From Sphingomonas sabuli (GTDB taxonomy: Bacteria; Pseudomonadota; Alphaproteobacteria; Sphingomonadales; Sphingomonadaceae), in assembly GCF_014352855.1 (NCBI RefSeq), contig NZ_CP060697.1, positions 1,694,001 to 1,758,000 on the forward strand: a stretch of 64,000 nt of DNA. Reading direction: 5' to 3'. The position numbers were made by a program, and so were the translations under genes. Shown in pieces: positions 17,740 to 26,107 of this stretch (positions are counted from its first letter, which is position 1; every line of letters begins with the position of its first letter). The notes under the pieces were generated by a model, which saw nothing but the letters and a program-made list of their open reading frames with translations, ran no database searches and was not told the origin of the DNA.

Positions 17740-19008
17740 TTAGGCGGCGCGGACAAGGCGCGCGGCAAAGAAGCCGTCGAGCCCGCCCTGCGCTTCAAGC
17801 AATCCGGGCAGGATCCGTACCCAGCCTGCGCTGTCCGGAACGATGAAATCGGGCAGTTCGCCGGGTCGCGGCGGATCGGTGCGGAAGGCGGCGTTGCGCG
17901 AGAGGAAGTCGCGGACGATGGCCTCGCCCTCCCGCGGCTCGAGCGAGCAGACGGCGTAGACCAGGGACCCACCCGGCGCGACCATGGCCGCGGCGCTATC
18001 GATCAGGCGTGCCTGCAGCTCGGCCATTTCGGCGATGATTCGCGGCCGGGCGCGATACAGAACCTCGGGGTGGCGGCGAAAGGTGCCGGTCGCCGAGCAG
18101 GGCGCGTCGAGCAGGACCGCGGCCTGCAGCTTCGGCGGCGTCCAATTCAGCGCGTCGGCGGTGACCAGCCGCGCCGACAGGCCGGTGCGATCGAGGTTTT
18201 CGCGCAGCCGTTCCAGGCGCCGGCCCGACGAATCGAGCGCCGTGACGGAATGACCGGCCGCGGCCAGCTGCATCGCCTTGCCGCCGGGCGCGGAGCACAG
18301 GTCGAGCACCTCCCCGCCGCCGGGCGCGAGGCGCGCCGGGATGGAGGCGGCAAGGTCCTGCACCCACCAGCCGCCGTCCCCGAAGCCCGAGAGGTCGGCG
18401 ACCGCGCCCGCATCGTCCAGCCGGACATGGCGCGGCGCGAGCGACACGCCGCCCTTGGCGGCCGCGAAAGCCGCAGCCGCCGCGTCGCTTTTGAAGCTGA
18501 GATCGAGCGGCGGGCGATTGGCGATCTGTCGCCGCGCGGAGTCGATGGTGGCGTCCCCCCAGGCGTCGGCCCAGCGCGCCTCTACTTCCTCCGGGAGGGG
18601 CGATGCGTCCTCGCCCGGGATTCCGCGACGCAGGAGCGTGCCGAGCACGCCGTGCACCAGCCGCCGCGGGCCGCCGTCGACCAGCGGCAAGGCGGTCGCC
18701 ACCAGCGCATGGTCGGGCGTGCCGAGGCCAATTTTCTGGGCGAGCGCCAGGCGCAGGACCATGCGCGCCTTGCTGTCGTCCGGCAGGCGCTTGCTGGTGG
18801 CGCTGTCGATCAGTGCGTCGAGCGCTGGCAGCCGCCGCAGGACCTCGCCGGACATGGCGATGGCAAAGGCGTGGTCGGCGCCGGACAGGCCGCGCGCGCC
18901 TTGCGCGGCGGAATCGAGCGTACGCCCGCGCCGCAAGACCGCGTCGAGCATTTGCAGCGCGGCGCGGCGGGCCGGTACGCCGTCGGTGCTTGGATTATCG
19001 TCCGCCAA
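17740..19008 (-). CDS. RsmB/NOP family class I SAM-dependent rRNA cytosine methyltransferase
   Basis: A 422-residue putative 16S rRNA m5C967 methyltransferase. The first ~130 residues are NusB-like and all helical. The catalytic domain shows motif I LDLCSAPGGKAMQLA, motif IV LDAPCSATGTFRRHPEV with the PC cysteine, and motif VI LVYAVCSLEPREGE with the nucleophile cysteine. The start is TTG at 19008, giving ADDNPSTDGVPARRAALQML, typical of the family. It is divergent from the DUF1674 gene, only 16 bp separating the two start codons. The exact target (RsmB versus a paralogue) is uncertain. Confidence 0.9.
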   Translation of the reverse strand: MADDNPSTDGVPARRAALQMLDAVLRRGRTLDSAAQGARGLSGADHAFAIAMSGEVLRRLPALDALIDSATSKRLPDDSKARMVLRLALAQKIGLGTPDHALVATALPLVDGGPRRLVHGVLGTLLRRGIPGEDASPLPEEVEARWADAWGDATIDSARRQIANRPPLDLSFKSDAAAAAFAAAKGGVSLAPRHVRLDDAGAVADLSGFGDGGWWVQDLAASIPARLAPGGGEVLDLCSAPGGKAMQLAAAGHSVTALDSSGRRLERLRENLDRTGLSARLVTADALNWTPPKLQAAVLLDAPCSATGTFRRHPEVLYRARPRIIAEMAELQARLIDSAAAMVAPGGSLVYAVCSLEPREGEAIVRDFLSRNAAFRTDPPRPGELPDFIVPDSAGWVRILPGLLEAQGGLDGFFAARLVRAA

Positions 19009-19024
19009 GGCGCATCTTCACGGA

Positions 19025-19192
19025 GTGAAACGTCCCAAGCACCTCGATCCGCCCGCCTATCTGTCCAAGTCGCCGCCCGTGCCGGCGCCGCAGGCGGCCG
19101 ACGCCCTTCCCCCGCCCGACGGCGAGGAGGACAGGCCCGATCCCACCCGCTTTGGCGACTGGGAGAAAAAGGGCATCGCGATCGATTTCTAG
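19025..19192 (+). CDS. DUF1674 protein, SDHAF4-like succinate dehydrogenase assembly factor
   Basis: A 55-residue protein ending DPTRFGDWEKKGIAIDF, the conserved C-terminal signature of DUF1674/SDHAF4, which in mitochondria binds flavinated SdhA before complex II assembly. The first part is proline rich and probably disordered. The GTG at 19025 gives VKRPKHLDPPAYLSKSPP. It is divergent from the methyltransferase gene with almost no space for a promoter, and convergent with gpsA (4-bp overlap at the stops). Function is by homology only. Confidence 0.85.
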   Translation: MKRPKHLDPPAYLSKSPPVPAPQAADALPPPDGEEDRPDPTRFGDWEKKGIAIDF

Positions 19193-20169
19193 ACGCCTTC
19201 GGGCCGCGGCGGGCGGGCCAGTAGCCCTTCAAGGACCCGGTCGACCGACGCGCCCTCGAGCAGGTCGGCGACGGCATCGACGATCGGCATGGTGATGCCA
19301 TGGGCCTGCGCCAGCCGGGCCAGCACGGGGGCGGTAAACGCGCCTTCGGCAACCGTCTTGCGGTCGGCCATCAGGTCGCTTGCCGCCTGGCCTTCGCCAA
19401 TCCCCTTGCCGAGCGAATAATTGCGCGAGCTGACCGACGAACAGGTGAGGACGAGGTCGCCCAGCCCGGACAGGCCGGCGAGCGTTTCCGGCCGGGCGCC
19501 GAACGCCATGCCGAAGCGGGTCATTTCCGCGAACCCACGGGCGATCAGGGCCGCCCGCGCATTCTGGCCCAGCGCCCGGCCCTCCACCACGCCGCCGGCG
19601 ATGGCGAGGACGTTCTTGACCGCGCCGCCGATTTCCGCGCCGGCGACATCGTCGCTGACGTACATGCGGAAGGCCGGCTGCGCGAGCGCGGTGCGCAGGG
19701 TTTCGGCGAGGTCGGTGTCCTTAGCGGCCAACGTCACTGCGGTCGGCATTCCGCGCGCGACTTCATGGGCGAAGGTGGGGCCGGACAGGACCGCAATCGG
19801 CGCCCCCGGCGAAGCTTCGGCGGCGACGTCGTGAAGCAGCTTGCCGCTGCGTTCCTCAATCCCCTTGGAGCATAGAAGGCGCGGCGCCTCGCAGCGCGGC
19901 GCCTGTTCGAGCACCGCGCGCATGTGCTGCGCGGGCGTGACCACCAGCCACAGGTCGCACCCGGCCAGTTCCGCCAGGTCGCCGGTGGCACGGATATTGG
20001 GGTCGAGATCGATATCGGGCAGGAACACCGGGTTCTGGCGGTCGGCGTTGACCGCCCGGACGACGTCGTCTTCGCGCGCCCACAGGATTGTTTCCCGGCC
20101 CGCGCGCGCGGCCACTTGCGCCAGGGCCGTACCCCATGCGCCGCCGCCGATGACCGCCACCCTGTTCAT
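19189..20169 (-). CDS. gpsA: NAD(P)-dependent glycerol-3-phosphate dehydrogenase
   Basis: Makes sn-glycerol 3-phosphate for phospholipid synthesis. The 326-residue protein begins with the Rossmann motif AVIGGGAWGTALAQ, includes VVTPAQHMRAVLEQ and LCSKGIEERSGKLL, the catalytic-domain AGAEIGGAVKNVLAIAGGV with the active-site Lys, and GLSGLGDLVLTCSS near residue 245. The ATG at 20169 is the family start. It overlaps the upstream tsaD stop by 4 bp, forming a tsaD-gpsA operon. Confidence 0.97.
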   Translation of the reverse strand: MNRVAVIGGGAWGTALAQVAARAGRETILWAREDDVVRAVNADRQNPVFLPDIDLDPNIRATGDLAELAGCDLWLVVTPAQHMRAVLEQAPRCEAPRLLCSKGIEERSGKLLHDVAAEASPGAPIAVLSGPTFAHEVARGMPTAVTLAAKDTDLAETLRTALAQPAFRMYVSDDVAGAEIGGAVKNVLAIAGGVVEGRALGQNARAALIARGFAEMTRFGMAFGARPETLAGLSGLGDLVLTCSSVSSRNYSLGKGIGEGQAASDLMADRKTVAEGAFTAPVLARLAQAHGITMPIVDAVADLLEGASVDRVLEGLLARPPRPEGV

Positions 20170-21197
20170 GCCTTCACCCCCGCGCCGCGCACCTTGTCCG
20201 CATCCGGATCGAGCGGCCAGCGCGCCCGCGCCGGCGCCGCCAGATCGTCGACCATCCCGCGGCCAAACCGTTCCGCGCCGGCCCAGGCGATCATCGCCGC
20301 ATTGTCGGTGCACAACCAGCCCGGGGGCACGGAAAAGCGCCGGCCCCGGTCTGCGGCCAGACGCTGCAGCGCCGAGCGGACCGATGCGTTGGCCGCGACC
20401 CCGCCCGCCACCACCAGCGCCGGCGAATCGCTGCGGTCCAGAGCCAGCCGGGTGCGGTCAACGAGGCAGTCGATCACGGCCTGCTGGAAACTGGCGGCGA
20501 TATCGGCCGGCGCATGGCGGTCCGCCGCGGCCGCGCGCTGCACCGCGCTTTTAAGCCCGGCGAAGGAGAAGTGCGGCTCCCCCGAACCGACGAGCGGGCG
20601 CGGCAGCGGGACTGCCGACGGATCGCCTTGCGCCGCAAGCCGTTCGATCGCCGGTCCGCCAGGAAAGTGTAGGCCGAGGAGCTTTGCCGCCTTGTCGAAC
20701 GCTTCGCCCGCGGCATCGTCGATGGTCGTCGCCAGCCGCCGATATTCGCCGACGCCAAGCACTTCGAGCAGCTGGCAATGGCCGCCGGAAACCAGCAGCA
20801 GCAGGTAGGGAAATCCAAGGTCCGGGTCGGCGAGCCGCGGGCTGAGCGCATGGCCTTCGAGGTGGTTGAGCGCGATCAGCGGCTTGTCCGCCGCCAGCGC
20901 GAGGCCCTTGCCGGTCAGCAGGGCGACCATCACTCCGCCGATCAGGCCGGGGCCCGCGGTCGCGGCAATGGCGTCGACATCGCCGATGCCGAGGCCCGCG
21001 TCGCGCAGCACGTCGCGGACCAGCCCGGGCAGAATCTGGACATGGGCGCGCGCGGCGATTTCCGGAACCACGCCGCCGAACGGCCGGTGGGCGTCGTTTT
21101 GCGACACCACCGCGTGGGCGAGCACTTGCCGGTCGCTGGTGACCAGCGCCGCAGCCGTATCGTCGCAGCTTGATTCGAGACCGAGAATGCATGCCAT
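20166..21197 (-). CDS. tsaD: tRNA N6-adenosine threonylcarbamoyltransferase TsaD
   Basis: Transfers threonylcarbamoyl to A37 of ANN-decoding tRNAs, with TsaB, TsaE and TsaC. The 343-residue protein begins ACILGLESSCDDTAAALV, has the metal-binding HLEGH near residue 110, LLLLVSGGHCQLLEV, the ASKHA phosphate motif and the C-terminal VVAGGVAANASVRSAL and CTDNAAMIAWAG. The frame extends upstream to 21962 but only as a shadow of hemC; the ATG at 21197 is right. Divergent from hemC with 42 bp between starts. Confidence 0.97.
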   Translation of the reverse strand: MACILGLESSCDDTAAALVTSDRQVLAHAVVSQNDAHRPFGGVVPEIAARAHVQILPGLVRDVLRDAGLGIGDVDAIAATAGPGLIGGVMVALLTGKGLALAADKPLIALNHLEGHALSPRLADPDLGFPYLLLLVSGGHCQLLEVLGVGEYRRLATTIDDAAGEAFDKAAKLLGLHFPGGPAIERLAAQGDPSAVPLPRPLVGSGEPHFSFAGLKSAVQRAAAADRHAPADIAASFQQAVIDCLVDRTRLALDRSDSPALVVAGGVAANASVRSALQRLAADRGRRFSVPPGWLCTDNAAMIAWAGAERFGRGMVDDLAAPARARWPLDPDADKVRGAGVKA

Positions 21198-21239
21198 CCG
21201 CCGGTTCCTTTGCCCGAACCGTTGCACTAGTGGAAGGCG

Positions 21240-22160
21240 GTGACCGGGACCCCCAGACTTGGAACGCGCGGATCGCCGCTGGCGATGATCCAGGCGCGGT
21301 CGGTAGCGGCCGCGATGGAAGCGGCGCGCGGCTGGCCCGCCGGCCATGTCGACATCGTCGTCATCAAGACCAGCGGCGACCGCATCAAGGACCGGCCATT
21401 GGCCGAAGTCGGCGGCAAGGGCCTGTGGACCAAGGAAATCGATTCGGCGCTGCTTCGCGGGGACGTCGATTTTTCGGTCCATTCGGTCAAGGACGTGGAA
21501 GCGATCCGGCCCGACGCCATCCGGCTGTCCGCGGTGATGCCGCGGACCGACATCGAGGACATATTGATCGGCGCCGCTTCCGTCGCGGCGATCCGGGCCG
21601 GGGCAATCTTCGGCACGTCGTCCCCGCGCCGCGCCGCGCAGATGCTCGCCGCCCGGCCGGACCTGCGCATCGTGCCCCTGCGCGGCAATGTCGAAACGCG
21701 GCTGAACAAGCTGGATGCCGGGGACATCGACGCCACCATACTGTCGTCCGCCGGGCTGCAGCGGCTGGGCCTTGGCCATATCGGCACGGCGATCCCGTTC
21801 GACGTCATGCTGCCAGCGCCCGGACAGGGGGCGATTGGAATCGAATGCCGGTCGGACGACCCCGCGGCGATCGAATTGGCGGCAAGCATCGACGATGCCG
21901 CCAGCCACGCGATGGTGCTGGCCGAGCGCGCCTTCACCCGGGCGCTGGGCGGGTCGTGCCATTCACCCGTCGCAGCGATGGCGACCATGGAAGACGGGCA
22001 AATCCAGCTTCGCGCGGAGATCCTGTCGGAAGACGGCAAGGAGCGCGTTCGGGATAGCGCCGGCTTCGCGCCCCGCGACGACGATGCCGCCGCCGCGCTG
22101 GCGCGGGCGATGCTCGATGCCGCGCCGCCGTCGATCCGCACCCTGTTCGCCAACGCATGA
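21240..22160 (+). CDS. hemC: Hydroxymethylbilane synthase (porphobilinogen deaminase)
   Basis: Polymerises four porphobilinogens into hydroxymethylbilane in tetrapyrrole synthesis. The 306-residue protein has RLGTRGSPLAMIQAR, the substrate-binding DVDFSVHSVKDVEAIRPD, GTSSPRRAAQMLAARPD, and the dipyrromethane-cofactor cysteine in RALGGSCHSPVAA. The start is GTG at 21240. It overlaps hemD (ATGA), and hemD overlaps a Mic60-like gene, giving a compact three-gene operon divergent from tsaD. Confidence 0.97.
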   Translation: MTGTPRLGTRGSPLAMIQARSVAAAMEAARGWPAGHVDIVVIKTSGDRIKDRPLAEVGGKGLWTKEIDSALLRGDVDFSVHSVKDVEAIRPDAIRLSAVMPRTDIEDILIGAASVAAIRAGAIFGTSSPRRAAQMLAARPDLRIVPLRGNVETRLNKLDAGDIDATILSSAGLQRLGLGHIGTAIPFDVMLPAPGQGAIGIECRSDDPAAIELAASIDDAASHAMVLAERAFTRALGGSCHSPVAAMATMEDGQIQLRAEILSEDGKERVRDSAGFAPRDDDAAAALARAMLDAAPPSIRTLFANA

Positions 22161-22831
22161 GGCCGCTGGTCATCGTCCGGCCGCAGCCCGGCGCCGACAC
22201 CACGGCCCGGGCTGCCCGGGCGCTTGGCATCGAGGCAATCGTCATGTCGCTGTTCGCGGTCGAACCGGTCGCGTGGCGCGCGCCGGACCCTGCGGCATTC
22301 GACGGCCTGTTGCTGACCAGCGCCAATGCGCCGCGATGTGCCGGGGCCGAACTCGACCAGCTGGTCATCCTGCCGGCTTATTGCGTCGGGGCCGCGACGG
22401 CTGCGGCAGCCCGGAAGGCGGGGCTGAGCGTCGCGGCCACCGGGACCGCAGGGGTCGACGCCCTGCTCCAGTCGCTTCCTGCCGACCTGCGCCTGCTCCA
22501 TCTGGGCGGCGCGGACCGGCGCGCGCCTGCCGATGCAACTAAAGCGATCAGCCCCGTCACCGTCTACGGTTCCGCCGAACTTCCGCGGCCCGCCGACTTC
22601 GCACAACTTGAGGGATCGGTCGTCGCCATCCATTCGCCGCGCGCGGGCGCGGTGCTTGCTAGTCATGTCGACGCGGCCGGGCTGGACCGCGCGACCATCG
22701 CGGTCGCGGCGATCAGCGCGGCCGCCGCCGAAACGGCAGGAAGCGGCTGGGGCGACCTTGCGGTGGCTGAACACCCGGCCGATCCGGAGCTGCTCGCCAT
22801 ATCGCTGCGGCTGTGCAAGAAACCGCGATGA
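22157..22831 (+). CDS. hemD: Uroporphyrinogen-III synthase
   Basis: Cyclises hydroxymethylbilane to uroporphyrinogen III. The 224-residue protein is poorly conserved in sequence, as usual for HemD, but has the N-terminal VIVRPQPGADTTARAARALG, LLLTSANAPRC, YCVGAATAAAARKAG and LEGSVVAIHSPRAG segments of the two-domain fold. Position directly after hemC with a 4-bp overlap supports the call. Shorter than many homologues (about 240-260) but with no visible break. Confidence 0.9.
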   Translation: MRPLVIVRPQPGADTTARAARALGIEAIVMSLFAVEPVAWRAPDPAAFDGLLLTSANAPRCAGAELDQLVILPAYCVGAATAAAARKAGLSVAATGTAGVDALLQSLPADLRLLHLGGADRRAPADATKAISPVTVYGSAELPRPADFAQLEGSVVAIHSPRAGAVLASHVDAAGLDRATIAVAAISAAAAETAGSGWGDLAVAEHPADPELLAISLRLCKKPR

Positions 22832-23685
22832 TGGACCGGGGACACGGCAGCGGCATGGGCTGGGGCGCGCGAATCGCAATCGCGGTCGTGCTGATCGTGA
22901 TCGGCGCCGCCGCGGCAACCTGGACGCTTGCCCGCTGGCAGGGCGCGGCGCGTGTGCTTGGCGTGGCGCCAGCGCAGACCGGTGCGCGCGCCTATGCGCC
23001 GCCGCCGCCCCTTCCGCCCGCGGCGCCGGCCGCGCCGCAGGTCCAGGACAGCCTCAACCCCGTCATTGCCGAGCAGATCGGCGAGCTTCAGGCGCGCGTG
23101 CAGCGGGTCGAGAGCGAGAGCGAGGAAGTGCAGGGGTCCGCCGGACGCGCCGATGCCTTGCTGATCGCCTTTTCGGCCCGGCGCGCGATCGAACGAGGCG
23201 TTCGGCTGGGTTATCTCGAGCCCTTGTTGGTCGACCGCTTCGGCAAGCAGCATCCACAGGCCGTGGCGCGGATCGTGACCACCGCCCGCGCACCGGTCCG
23301 GCTGAGCGAGCTTATCACCCGGTATCAGGACCTGCAGCAGGACCTGACCGGACCTCCCCCCGACGAGGGCCTGTGGACCGGTTTCAAGCGCGGGATAGGT
23401 TCGCTGGTATCCGTCCGCCGGTCCGACCGGCCGTCGACCCAGCCGCAGGCGCGGTACGACCGCGCGCTGTCGCACATGATGTCGGGCGAAGTGGATTCGG
23501 CGCTGGCCGAAACCATGCGCCTGCCCGGCGCGCCACGCGCCAACGAATGGGTCCGCGACGCCCGCCGCTATGTCGCAACGCACCGCGCCCTTGACGAGAT
23601 CGAGTCCGCCGCGCTGGTCGGCGGACCGGCGGCGCAGCCGGTCGCACTGCCGCCGGCACCCGCGCCCGCACCCCGCGCACCGTAA
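22828..23685 (+). CDS. Mic60/mitofilin-like (COG4223-type) membrane-anchored protein
   Basis: A 285-residue protein with one N-terminal membrane helix (about residues 13-35), a proline-rich linker, a coiled-coil-like stretch (IGELQARVQRVESESEEVQG) and a C-terminal helical region with SGEVDSALAETMRLPGA and WVRDARRYVATHRALDEIE, which looks like a mitofilin C-terminal domain. Alphaproteobacterial Mic60 homologues are known to sit beside hem genes and to shape or tether the inner membrane; here it overlaps hemD (ATGA). A short alanine/proline tail ends it. Homology is recognised by pattern, so moderate confidence. Confidence 0.7.
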   Translation: MMDRGHGSGMGWGARIAIAVVLIVIGAAAATWTLARWQGAARVLGVAPAQTGARAYAPPPPLPPAAPAAPQVQDSLNPVIAEQIGELQARVQRVESESEEVQGSAGRADALLIAFSARRAIERGVRLGYLEPLLVDRFGKQHPQAVARIVTTARAPVRLSELITRYQDLQQDLTGPPPDEGLWTGFKRGIGSLVSVRRSDRPSTQPQARYDRALSHMMSGEVDSALAETMRLPGAPRANEWVRDARRYVATHRALDEIESAALVGGPAAQPVALPPAPAPAPRAP

Positions 23686-23707
23686 CCCCACAGGGACTTG
23701 GCAAAGC

Positions 23708-23725
23708 GATTCGCGCATGCGAATC
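23708..23725. repeat. Perfect 7-bp inverted repeat containing two GANTC sites
   Basis: GATTCGC and GCGAATC flank a GCAT loop, 22 bp after the Mic60-like stop and 86 bp before the beta-lactamase-like start. Each arm carries a GANTC, the CcrM methylation target. There is no T-run, so it is not a convincing intrinsic terminator. It may be a regulator site upstream of the next gene. Confidence 0.4.
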
Positions 23726-23810
23726 CTGAGCCTTGCCGGGCACAGCTTCTGTTCAGGGCGGCGGTGCTAAGGCATTGCAAATCATGGATATCCGGGGGAA
23801 CAACGAAGTC

Positions 23811-24917
23811 ATGACGTCATTTTGGAGGCGGTTCGGGCTGGCGCTTGCGCTGGCCGGGCTGACGCAAGCTGGCGCCGCTGCAATCAAGTCGGCCAACGCT
23901 CCGCAACCGGCGCAAACCGTGCCCGCCAAGGCAGCCAAGGCCAAACCAAAACCAGCTTCGGCGCCGCGGCCCGCGGCACCGGCCTATCTGCGCGACCGGA
24001 TCGATGCACTGGGCAAGGCCTTCAACGGCCAGGTCGGAATCGCCGTCCAGTCGGTCGAAGGCGGGTGGCAGACCGGGTGGAAGGAAGACGCGCTCTACCC
24101 GCAGCAGAGCGTTTCCAAGATGTGGGTCGCGATCACCGCGCTCGACAAGGTCGACCAGGGCCGCATCCGGCTGAGCGACAAGGTCAACATGGACAAGTCC
24201 GACCTGACCGTTTTCCACCAGCCGATCCGCACCCGGATCCTCAACGGCGGCTACACCACCAGCCTGGAAAACCTGATGAAGCTGGCGATCACCACCAGCG
24301 ACAATACCGCCAACGACCGGCTGATGCGCGCCGCCGGCGGTCCGCAGGCCGTGCGCGCGATGATCGCCTCCAAGAAGTTGGGGTCGATCCGCTTCTATGA
24401 TGGCGAACGCGCGTTGCAGAGCCGCATCGCAGGCCTGATCTGGTCGCAGAGTTATGCCATCGGCAGCGCCTTTTTCGAGGCGCGCAACGCCTTGCCGATG
24501 ACCGTGCGCCGAGCGGCCTTCAACAAATATATCGACGATCCCTACGACGGGGCCGCCCCCGCCGCGATCGTCTCCGCGCTTGCCCGGCTCAAGCGGGGCG
24601 AATTGCTTTCGCCGTCGTCGACGACGCACCTGCTCAACGTGATGGGCAACACGCGGACCGGCGCCAATCGCCTGAAGGGCGGGCTCGCCCCCGGCTGGAG
24701 CCTGAGCCACAAGACCGGCACCGGCCAGGAGCTGGGCGGCGTGCAGGCCGGCTACAACGACATCGGCGTGCTGACGGCGCCCGACGGCAAGGCTTATGCC
24801 GTGGCGGTGATGATCAAGCGGACGTCGACCCCTTTGCCGGTGCGGATGAAGATGATGAACGAAGTCGTCCGGGCAGTCATCCAGCAGCATGAGATGACGA
24901 AGACCGGCGCGCGCTGA
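23811..24917 (+). CDS. Class A beta-lactamase-like serine hydrolase
   Basis: A 368-residue exported protein of the beta-lactamase/transpeptidase-like superfamily. A signal peptide runs to about residue 23, followed by a lysine/proline/alanine-rich linker. The catalytic signatures are SVSK (SxxK) about residue 106, TTSDNTAND (SDN) and SHKTGTG (KTG). The omega-loop general base is not obvious, so hydrolytic activity on beta-lactams is uncertain. The ATG at 23811 fits the signal peptide; an in-frame ATG at 23784 is possible. Likely monocistronic, ending before a hairpin and tRNA-Gly. Confidence 0.85.
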   Translation: MTSFWRRFGLALALAGLTQAGAAAIKSANAPQPAQTVPAKAAKAKPKPASAPRPAAPAYLRDRIDALGKAFNGQVGIAVQSVEGGWQTGWKEDALYPQQSVSKMWVAITALDKVDQGRIRLSDKVNMDKSDLTVFHQPIRTRILNGGYTTSLENLMKLAITTSDNTANDRLMRAAGGPQAVRAMIASKKLGSIRFYDGERALQSRIAGLIWSQSYAIGSAFFEARNALPMTVRRAAFNKYIDDPYDGAAPAAIVSALARLKRGELLSPSSTTHLLNVMGNTRTGANRLKGGLAPGWSLSHKTGTGQELGGVQAGYNDIGVLTAPDGKAYAVAVMIKRTSTPLPVRMKMMNEVVRAVIQQHEMTKTGAR

Positions 24918-24934
24918 GCGATCGCGGGGGGCTG

Positions 24935-24955
24935 CGACATGCCCACGGCATGTCG
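24935..24955. terminator. 9-bp stem-loop between the serine hydrolase gene and tRNA-Gly
   Basis: CGACATGCC and GGCATGTCG pair perfectly around a CAC loop. It lies 18 bp after the serine hydrolase stop (+ strand) and just beyond the 3' end of tRNA-Gly (- strand), so it could stop or protect both transcripts. Neither side has a T-run, which weakens the intrinsic-terminator reading. Confidence 0.5.
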
Positions 24956-24959
24956 GCGC

Positions 24960-25034
24960 TGGAGCGGGCGAAGGGATTCGAACCCTCGACCCCAACCTTG
25001 GCAAGGTTGTGCTCTACCCCTGAGCTACGCCCGC
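24960..25034 (-). tRNA. tRNA-Gly (anticodon GCC)
   Basis: Reading the minus strand, the molecule begins GCGGGCG, has the D-loop GCTCAGGGGTAGAGC, the anticodon stem-loop CAACCTTGCCAAGGTTG with anticodon GCC, the T-loop GGGTTCGAATCCC, and closes with CGCCCGC, a T discriminator and an encoded CCA. All four arms pair. It reads GGC/GGU glycine codons. A stem-loop follows directly downstream. Confidence 0.97.
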
Positions 25035-25201
25035 TCTGGCGCTGAACCGCAGGCGATCGTGTCGCCCCGCGGCAGGGTGGCGGGCGCCTAGCATGGCGAA
25101 CGGCCCGCCTGCAAGCACCCCATTGCGATGGTCCGCCTCGACTTGTGACGTACCGGCGGCAAGGCCATATGGGATTGCCCGACGGCAGTGAAAGGCAGGG
25201 C

Positions 25202-26107
25202 GTGGCGACTTTGGGAATGAGCGAGGCGGAACGCGCCGCGGTGGAGAAGCTCCAGCGCGAAGTAGTCGAGCCGTCGATGACCAGCCTGGTGGTGCTCGAC
25301 TTCTGGGCCGAATGGTGCGGGCCGTGCAAACAGCTTGGCCCGGTGCTTGAGAAAGTCGCGGCCGATTACGCCGACAAGGGCGTCAAGCTGGTCAAGATCG
25401 ACGTCGACGCGGACAAGGTCATCGCCGCCCAGTTCCAGGTCCAGTCGATTCCCACTGTCTATGCTTTATATCAGGGCCAGCCGGTCGCCGATCTGACCAA
25501 TTACCGCACCGAAGGCCAGCTGACCCGCGTGCTTGACCAGCTGATCGCGCAGCTTGGCGTCACCGGGACGAGCGGTCCGCCCAAGGCCGACACCGGCCCG
25601 CTGATCGCCATGGGCGAGGACGTGCTGGACGGGGGCGACGCCGTCCGCGCCGTCGGCATTTTCCGCCAGGTGCATGAACTGGCGCCCGACGATGCGGCAG
25701 CCGCCGGCGGCCTTGTCCGGGCGCTGGTCGCGGCGGGCGAAGCGGACGAAGCACGAACGATCCTGGAGGGGCTGCCCGAGACCATGCAGGGCGATGCCGC
25801 GATCGGCCGGGCGCGCGCGGCGCTGGAAGCCGCCGCCGCCGGCAGCGGGGTCGACACCAGCGCACTGGAACAACGGGTCGCCGCCGATCCGGACGACCTC
25901 GAGGCGCGCTTCGAGCTGGCCGGGGCATTGCTGGCCGGCAACCGCGACCGCGCCGCCGACGAATTGCTGACCATCATCGAACGCGACCGCGACTGGAACG
26001 GGGGCGCGGCGCGGGCCCGGTTCCTGCAATTGCTGGAAGCGCAAGGCCTGGCCGACGACTGGGCGCGCGGCCAGCGGCGGCGGCTGTCGGCCCTGCTGTT
26101 CACATGA
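25202..26107 (+). CDS. Thioredoxin-TPR protein (CnoX/YbbN-like)
   Basis: A 301-residue two-part protein: an N-terminal thioredoxin domain with LDFWAEWCGPCKQLGPVLEKVA (intact CGPC) and FQVQSIPTVYALYQGQPV with the cis-Pro, followed by a C-terminal helical TPR-like half (ALEQRVAADPDDLEARFELAGALL). This matches CnoX/YbbN chaperedoxins that guard clients for DnaK and GroEL. The start chosen is GTG at 25202 (VATLGMSEAERAAVE), as in sphingomonad homologues; an ATG at 25217 is the alternative. It overlaps the next gene (ATGA). Confidence 0.9.
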   Translation: MATLGMSEAERAAVEKLQREVVEPSMTSLVVLDFWAEWCGPCKQLGPVLEKVAADYADKGVKLVKIDVDADKVIAAQFQVQSIPTVYALYQGQPVADLTNYRTEGQLTRVLDQLIAQLGVTGTSGPPKADTGPLIAMGEDVLDGGDAVRAVGIFRQVHELAPDDAAAAGGLVRALVAAGEADEARTILEGLPETMQGDAAIGRARAALEAAAAGSGVDTSALEQRVAADPDDLEARFELAGALLAGNRDRAADELLTIIERDRDWNGGAARARFLQLLEAQGLADDWARGQRRRLSALLFT

